Of a stretch of DNA of 10,155 nucleotides, positions 5,003-10,155 are shown piece by piece (within the stretch, counting starts at the first letter, position 1; each line of letters begins with the position of its first letter). Location of the stretch: positions 1 to 10,155 of the forward strand of contig CAAEEE010000355.1 of NCBI GenBank assembly GCA_900754805.1, read 5' to 3'. Origin of the DNA: Clostridia bacterium. GTDB taxonomy: Bacteria; Bacillota; Clostridia; Peptostreptococcales; Anaerovoracaceae. Under the pieces are notes generated by a model, which saw only the letters and a program-made list of their open reading frames with translations, made no database searches and had not been told where the DNA came from. A program made the position numbers and the translations under genes.

Positions 5003-8000
5003 TTGAAAGAAAGAAACATTAGTTATTTCAAAAAAACACTCGTCGTGCTGATGGCAATGATTATGGTATTTACCTATATGCCGGGCATGGCGTGGGCAGA
5101 AGAAACAGCAGAAATTGCTGAAGTGACTGTAAGGGCACAGTCAGAGGGGGCTTTTTTAAGCGGATTTAATCAGCCTCTTAATGTTCCAGCGAACGCAGCA
5201 GAAAACATGGGCTACTCTGATTCTGTGTCAGCAGGTGTTTCAGCACTTGATGCACTGGTAGAGGTTCATAAAAAAATCTTTGGCGAAAGTTTTACAACTG
5301 CGAGCAAAGATGATTTTCTTGCAATATCTCCGACAGGATATGTGACCAAGATATTTGGAGTAGAAACAGTTGCAAATGGCTTTATGTTGAACCAAGGTTA
5401 TCCGAATAGCGGACCAGGCACAGGAATCGGATATAAGGGTACGACCGTTGACACACAGAAAGTCGTGAGCGGTGATGTACTTGACTTTTTCATTTATCAA
5501 GATCAGTCTATGTGTTCAGATATGTATACACTTGTTGACGCACCTGAGAAGGCCGTTACAAACAGTACAATAACAGCAACTGTAAAGGGTGTAAGTGCAA
5601 AGTCTGGATATTTTTACGGAACGCCGGAGGAATTGGCAAATGCGGCGAGTCCGTTAAAAGACATGCCTCTCGTATGGATTGATGCAGAGACAGGTGCTGC
5701 CACCGAAATTAAAGATGTAATTACGGGTGAAGATGGAAAGGCGACAGTGGAGGCACCGGCAAATGCCGGAACTTATTACTTATCTGCAAAATCAAGCAGC
5801 ACCACATATTCTGTAATGACACCGGCACAAATCATGGCTGTTGAGCCTAAGAAAGCAGAGGGCATTGTAATCAGCTCAGAGGATGCTTATCCTGTAATGC
5901 TTGGAAATCAAGAATACAATTACATTTTGACAAGCAGTAAAAACGACACATTTAAGTTAAATGCAGTTGTCACACCGGAAGAAGCATCGCAGGAAGTAAT
6001 ATGGTCATGCAACAATTCAAACTTTGCTGTTGATGAAGATGGCTTAGTGACAGTCAAAAAGGAATTTAGCAGTACCGCATATGTGACATTTACCGCAAAA
6101 GCGAAAAGTGACGAATCAATAAAAGCTGAATTCACATCATATATTTTGCCGCCTCTCCAAATACTGCCGCAATATCAAAATATGGTTCTGACAATACCGG
6201 AAGATGGCATTGTTAAGAATGGCGGGGAATATATCTTGGTAACTCCTCAGGACTATCAGCAAAAAGGATTTGCGAAATGGACTGTATGGGATGACAGCAT
6301 TGTCAGAATTGATGACAAGCGCAACTCCAATGTATGTTACTTATATCCGGAAAAAGCGGGGACAACCACAGTTGCAGTTGTTGATATAAACGGAAACGCA
6401 GCCAAAGCAAAGATTTCTGTTAAAGGCTTTTTTGTTAAAGACGCATCCGGAAAAAGTGGAAAAGGAGAATGTCAGGTCGGAGAAAAATATCAGCTGACTG
6501 CCGAAACAAAGGATGAAGTGACATGGACAAGTTCTAATGAAACAGTTGCTACAGTTGATGAAAATGGTCTTGTAAGTACATTGAAAGTAGGCGTAGTAAA
6601 ACTTACAGCTACATCGGAAAAAGGAAAGTGCAGCTACGAACTTGTTGTAAAGAAGTCGGATGAAATGTATCTTGAACATCTTTGGACAACATCCACTTAT
6701 TCACTGTATACTGATGAGAGCATGAAGGAAAATTTATCTTCAGAGCAAAAACTCATTAATGAAGGAGACTCTTATACTACATCGGGACATTTTTTTGATA
6801 TTACCCAGAAAGTATTTCCGGTGTTGTACGCAAAACAAGGAACTTCTAATGCAACGGTATCTTTTGGAGCTAAATTTGACAGCAGTAACTATAAGGCAGA
6901 GGTAATTCAAGATGGCGCGGTTATTAAAACCTTTGAATCAGGAAAGACTCAATCGATAACGATTAAGGCCGGAACGAATAAATTTGCAATAAGACTGACT
7001 TCCCTTAAAGATAAAAAACAGTTTACAGACTACGAATTTACGATTGAGCGTGAGTTATCAACGGATGAAAATATAGCTTCACTTGGCCTTGCACCGGAGC
7101 TCAGACGTGCGGCTGCACTGACAAAATATCGCGGACAGGCTGAAGCAACATTGTTCCGCGCTGACGAAAACGGTGAAATTACCACAGGAACCGGATTTAC
7201 AGCATCTGTATACAATTACAGAGCATTCGTATATTCGGATGTAGAAAAATATGTTGCAAGTATAAAAACAACGAATGCGGTAAACGGCCATTTTACGTAC
7301 TCCTTTAATGACGGAAAAGACTGGGTAGATGCAGAGTGCAGTAATAGCGCAGCAGTTTCACTTGCCCCTCAAACGCTTGCAGGCAATAAAGGAAAGCTGA
7401 TGGTTAAGGTTGCTTCCGACAGAAGCTATGCAAAGTCTAAGGCAGAAGGAAAGGATCCTTACGAAAATTCCAAGATATACTCCGTTTATATCGAAAGAAT
7501 AAGTGCGGATGAACTTGCAGGATTAAAACTGTTAAGTATGGACTATAGTGAAGGCTGTAAAGTTGCGACCCCAAGCTTTAATCCGGACGCCCCATGGGCA
7601 GCTGCAACCGTTGCGAGAGATACGAATAAGGTGACATTAACGTTTACAGCACCGACAGGAAGGAATGTATTCAAGGAAAGCATTTCAGAAAGCAACAAGC
7701 TTAAACCAACATCAACCAAAGATGGAGTCGATACTTATACACTTGAAGTTGCGACTACGTTGACGTCCTCAACCAAGTCGTATTCGCAGAAAATCATACT
7801 CGCGAAGTATGACGAAGACAATAAAGTTATCGGCCAAAATGAATATACCATTACATTGTTAAAAATAGGAACCACAGCAGGGTTGGTGCAGGGACTTCCG
7901 GATGAGATTAAGGGGTATCTTTGTCCGGGAAGCCAATATACCGTAAACGGTCAAGCAATGTACGGTGGATACGGAATTTTTCCAGAAAAATCTCTTCAAG

Positions 8001-10155
8001 GAGGGGCAAGCTGGAATACAGCAATTTCTCTAGGAAATTTCGGAGGATATATTACCTATTACTATAAGGATGGCATAAAGGACGAGCCTACACATAAATA
8101 CGGAATTGATTTTACCGTATTCGGAAATTCGAACGGAGGAGCTTCTTTCTCAGAGCCGGGTGCCGTATATGTTTCCGAAGATGGGAAAACATGGTATGCT
8201 CTTGCAGGCTCAGAACACTATGAAGATACTACAGCATGGGATTATCAGGTAACATATATTAACAGAGGCGGATTAACCGCCGATTATAGAGACAATTTGG
8301 GTAACAGCGGAACTTTGGGTGTGGCATTTGCACCACTACTCTTCCCTGAGGCCAAAATTTATCCGACAGCAAAAGAAAACTACTCAGAAGATCAAAATGA
8401 AGTGACGGTTTCAGGTGTACGGCTTTACAGCCCTTCAACGATATCGAAGACGGGCGTAGGGATTGAAAGAACTGCAACCGCCCAGTATCCTGCTTTTGGA
8501 TATTCTGATGTTCACAAAAATTCTTCCATGGTGGGAAGCAGCGGCGAAGGGGTAACACTTCTTACTGCGCCCGTAGGCAATCCTTATGTTAAAAATTATG
8601 AAAATTTCGGAGATGGCTTCGACTTGCAATGGGCTGTTGACGAGACAGGAATGCCTGTAGATGTGAGCGGAAAGGAATTCCATTATGTAAGAATTCAGAC
8701 TGCATCCTTTATTAATGGTGGAAGTTTTGGCGAAAAGTCCACCGAAGTAAACGGCATTGTGAAAACCGAAAAAGGGAATGCTGATGTAGGAATTTCATCA
8801 ATGCCGAAAGCAATTGAAATCAGCAACGGAAATACTATAAAAACTGTAGAAATCGAAAAAGAAAAACAGGTTTATGAAGTTAATCTTAACGGAATGAAGT
8901 ATGTTTCGATTGCTGTCAAGGGGGCTGCAGAAGATGCTAATATTTATGTAAATAATCAGAGACTGGAAGAGGGAAAGGCTGCTTCCGGAATAAAGGTTAC
9001 GAAAGACAGTGAAAAACTGGTGAGAGTAATCGTGCAGAATGGTGAATCGGCACCTGTCATCTATATGCTGAAATTAAATTCAGATGCAGATAACGCGATT
9101 ATTGACGGCATAAAAGCAGAAATAAACGGATCTATTACACTCGCCCAGACAACCGACGGTGAAAACTATACGATGACAGTTTCCAATAACGCTGATGAAG
9201 CCGGCTTGCTGGTAAGTGCTGCAGAGTCAACGAAGCTGACGGTTAATGGTGAGGAGTTCAAGAATGGAGATAAGGTTGAGCTCGTAACAGGGAAGAACGA
9301 ATTTGTGATTGAGGCCATCAATAAGGAGGGCGCACAGACAGTTAAACTTGTAATTACCAAGCAGAAACCGTATACAGGAACCGATGGTGGTAAAGTTTCA
9401 TTCACGTTGCGCGGGGACGTTGTTCACGATAGCGATACCGATGGTGAGAAACATACTTTGAAAAGAGATAACTTGCCAACATGGATTCAGGAGCGAGCAT
9501 ATGATATTCAGACCGGAACGACGGTTCTCGATGTTTTTTCTAAAGCTTTAAAAGCAAACAGCTATACTTGGGTAAATGCAGGAGGAAATTATATCAGTTC
9601 CATCACAACTCCTGAAGGGATTGAGCTTGCTGAGTATACAAACGGACAAGATTCTGGCTGGATGTATACATTGAACGGTAGACACCCAAATCTCGGAGTA
9701 GCTGAGCAAGTCGTGAAAAACGGTGATAAAATTGTATTCCACTATACCGATGCTTACAAAGAAGAAGAAGGCTCTGAAAAATGGAACATACCAAGCGGCA
9801 CTGTTGAAGAAGTAAAGGATGTTACATCAGATACCAAAGCCGGCACAACTACCGCGCCAACCGAAGTCAAAGTAGGTGAAAAGATAAGCGCGGACGGCAC
9901 GAAGACGAAGGTTGCCGAAGTCAAGGTTTCCGCTGACAACCAGAAGGAAATCCTGAAGCAGGCAAAAGCAGGCAAATCGAAGGAAATCATCCTAAATGTT
10001 TCCAAGTCGGCGGTTGGAGATGCCCGCAAAGCTGATGTAACGCTCGATAAGAGCTTCATCGATTCCATCGTGAAAGACACTGATGCGAAGCTGACCATCA
10101 AGACTCCGTTCGGCGACAAGACTTATACACAGGACGAGCTGAAAGCGATGTCTCA
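5003..10155 (+). CDS. Giant secreted surface protein with transcobalamin-like (DUF4430-type) modules (3' end missing)
   Basis: I translated this frame to the window edge and found no stop in 1,717 codons. Residues 1-32 are a signal peptide: a basic n-region, a hydrophobic core (LVVLMAMIMVF) and a signal peptidase I site AWA at 30-32. About 40-170 is a DUF4430-like module ending VSGDVLDFFIYQD; 171-283 is a beta-rich linker domain. Bacterial Ig-like domains lie at about 317-378, 391-476 and 489-551; the last has the Big_2 hallmark WTSSNETVATVDENGLVS. About 552-954 looks like cadherin/Ig-like beta-sandwich repeats. About 955-1257 contains GNFGGYITYYYKDGI, YGIDFTVFGN, FSEPGAVYVSEDGKTWYALA and DYQVTYIN, a pattern known from bacterial cell-surface proteins. 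After more beta repeats, 1463-1586 is a clear DUF4430 (transcobalamin C-terminal-like) domain with SGWMYTLNGRHPNLG and VVKNGDKIVFHYTD. The remaining tail is lysine-rich and probably leads to a wall anchor outside the window. With a cobalamin riboswitch upstream, a corrinoid-capture role is likely but inferred; a generic adhesin is the alternative. Confidence 0.85.
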   Translation, partial: MKERNISYFKKTLVVLMAMIMVFTYMPGMAWAEETAEIAEVTVRAQSEGAFLSGFNQPLNVPANAAENMGYSDSVSAGVSALDALVEVHKKIFGESFTTASKDDFLAISPTGYVTKIFGVETVANGFMLNQGYPNSGPGTGIGYKGTTVDTQKVVSGDVLDFFIYQDQSMCSDMYTLVDAPEKAVTNSTITATVKGVSAKSGYFYGTPEELANAASPLKDMPLVWIDAETGAATEIKDVITGEDGKATVEAPANAGTYYLSAKSSSTTYSVMTPAQIMAVEPKKAEGIVISSEDAYPVMLGNQEYNYILTSSKNDTFKLNAVVTPEEASQEVIWSCNNSNFAVDEDGLVTVKKEFSSTAYVTFTAKAKSDESIKAEFTSYILPPLQILPQYQNMVLTIPEDGIVKNGGEYILVTPQDYQQKGFAKWTVWDDSIVRIDDKRNSNVCYLYPEKAGTTTVAVVDINGNAAKAKISVKGFFVKDASGKSGKGECQVGEKYQLTAETKDEVTWTSSNETVATVDENGLVSTLKVGVVKLTATSEKGKCSYELVVKKSDEMYLEHLWTTSTYSLYTDESMKENLSSEQKLINEGDSYTTSGHFFDITQKVFPVLYAKQGTSNATVSFGAKFDSSNYKAEVIQDGAVIKTFESGKTQSITIKAGTNKFAIRLTSLKDKKQFTDYEFTIERELSTDENIASLGLAPELRRAAALTKYRGQAEATLFRADENGEITTGTGFTASVYNYRAFVYSDVEKYVASIKTTNAVNGHFTYSFNDGKDWVDAECSNSAAVSLAPQTLAGNKGKLMVKVASDRSYAKSKAEGKDPYENSKIYSVYIERISADELAGLKLLSMDYSEGCKVATPSFNPDAPWAAATVARDTNKVTLTFTAPTGRNVFKESISESNKLKPTSTKDGVDTYTLEVATTLTSSTKSYSQKIILAKYDEDNKVIGQNEYTITLLKIGTTAGLVQGLPDEIKGYLCPGSQYTVNGQAMYGGYGIFPEKSLQGGASWNTAISLGNFGGYITYYYKDGIKDEPTHKYGIDFTVFGNSNGGASFSEPGAVYVSEDGKTWYALAGSEHYEDTTAWDYQVTYINRGGLTADYRDNLGNSGTLGVAFAPLLFPEAKIYPTAKENYSEDQNEVTVSGVRLYSPSTISKTGVGIERTATAQYPAFGYSDVHKNSSMVGSSGEGVTLLTAPVGNPYVKNYENFGDGFDLQWAVDETGMPVDVSGKEFHYVRIQTASFINGGSFGEKSTEVNGIVKTEKGNADVGISSMPKAIEISNGNTIKTVEIEKEKQVYEVNLNGMKYVSIAVKGAAEDANIYVNNQRLEEGKAASGIKVTKDSEKLVRVIVQNGESAPVIYMLKLNSDADNAIIDGIKAEINGSITLAQTTDGENYTMTVSNNADEAGLLVSAAESTKLTVNGEEFKNGDKVELVTGKNEFVIEAINKEGAQTVKLVITKQKPYTGTDGGKVSFTLRGDVVHDSDTDGEKHTLKRDNLPTWIQERAYDIQTGTTVLDVFSKALKANSYTWVNAGGNYISSITTPEGIELAEYTNGQDSGWMYTLNGRHPNLGVAEQVVKNGDKIVFHYTDAYKEEEGSEKWNIPSGTVEEVKDVTSDTKAGTTTAPTEVKVGEKISADGTKTKVAEVKVSADNQKEILKQAKAGKSKEIILNVSKSAVGDARKADVTLDKSFIDSIVKDTDAKLTIKTPFGDKTYTQDELKAMS

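Noticed and set aside
5240..10119. Many minus-strand frames of 60-121 codons under the giant gene
   Set aside because: They are shadows of a continuous coding frame with a signal peptide and recognisable domains on the plus strand.

Overview
The window looks like a chromosomal segment of an anaerobic, amino-acid-fermenting Firmicute (class Clostridia; a Peptostreptococcales/Anaerovoracaceae-type organism is my guess, not shown by the sequence). The grounds are lysine-fermentation genes, Gram-positive AGGAGG-type ribosome binding sites, AT-leaning base composition, and a very large secreted surface protein with a classical signal peptide.

Region 1 (1-3536, all + strand) is the end of a lysine-degradation operon. 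It holds the 3' part of kamD and complete kamE, the two subunits of the adenosylcobalamin/PLP-dependent lysine 5,6-aminomutase. After a 137-bp gap with its own possible promoter come the overlapping atoD-atoA genes for an acetoacetate/butyryl-type CoA-transferase, the step that releases butyrate or acetate in this pathway.

Region 2 (3537-4340) contains no gene I can support. It is packed with structured DNA: a family of related hairpin elements (two long copies A and B with compensatory base changes, a short copy C that is itself a strong intrinsic terminator, and a fragment D), a three-way-junction palindrome, another strong terminator, and two look-alike inverted repeats with TACACGAA arms.

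Region 3 (4345-5002) is a regulatory leader. An extended -10 promoter is followed by a cobalamin riboswitch, two intrinsic terminators in tandem, then about 280 nt dense in further hairpins, and finally an AAAGGAG site in front of a TTG start codon.

Region 4 (5003 to the window end) is a single uninterrupted reading frame of more than 1,717 codons, easy to miss because it starts with TTG and runs off the edge. It encodes a secreted multidomain protein: signal peptide, a transcobalamin-C-terminal-like (DUF4430-type) module, bacterial Ig-like domains, a central domain resembling one found in bacterial surface proteins, and a second, clearer DUF4430 module near residues 1463-1586.

The main interpretation is that the riboswitch puts this surface protein under cobalamin control and that its DUF4430 modules may bind corrinoids. 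It would then be a cell-surface B12-scavenging protein, encoded directly downstream of genes for a B12-dependent aminomutase. The riboswitch and domain calls come from sequence patterns; the B12-capture role is inference.
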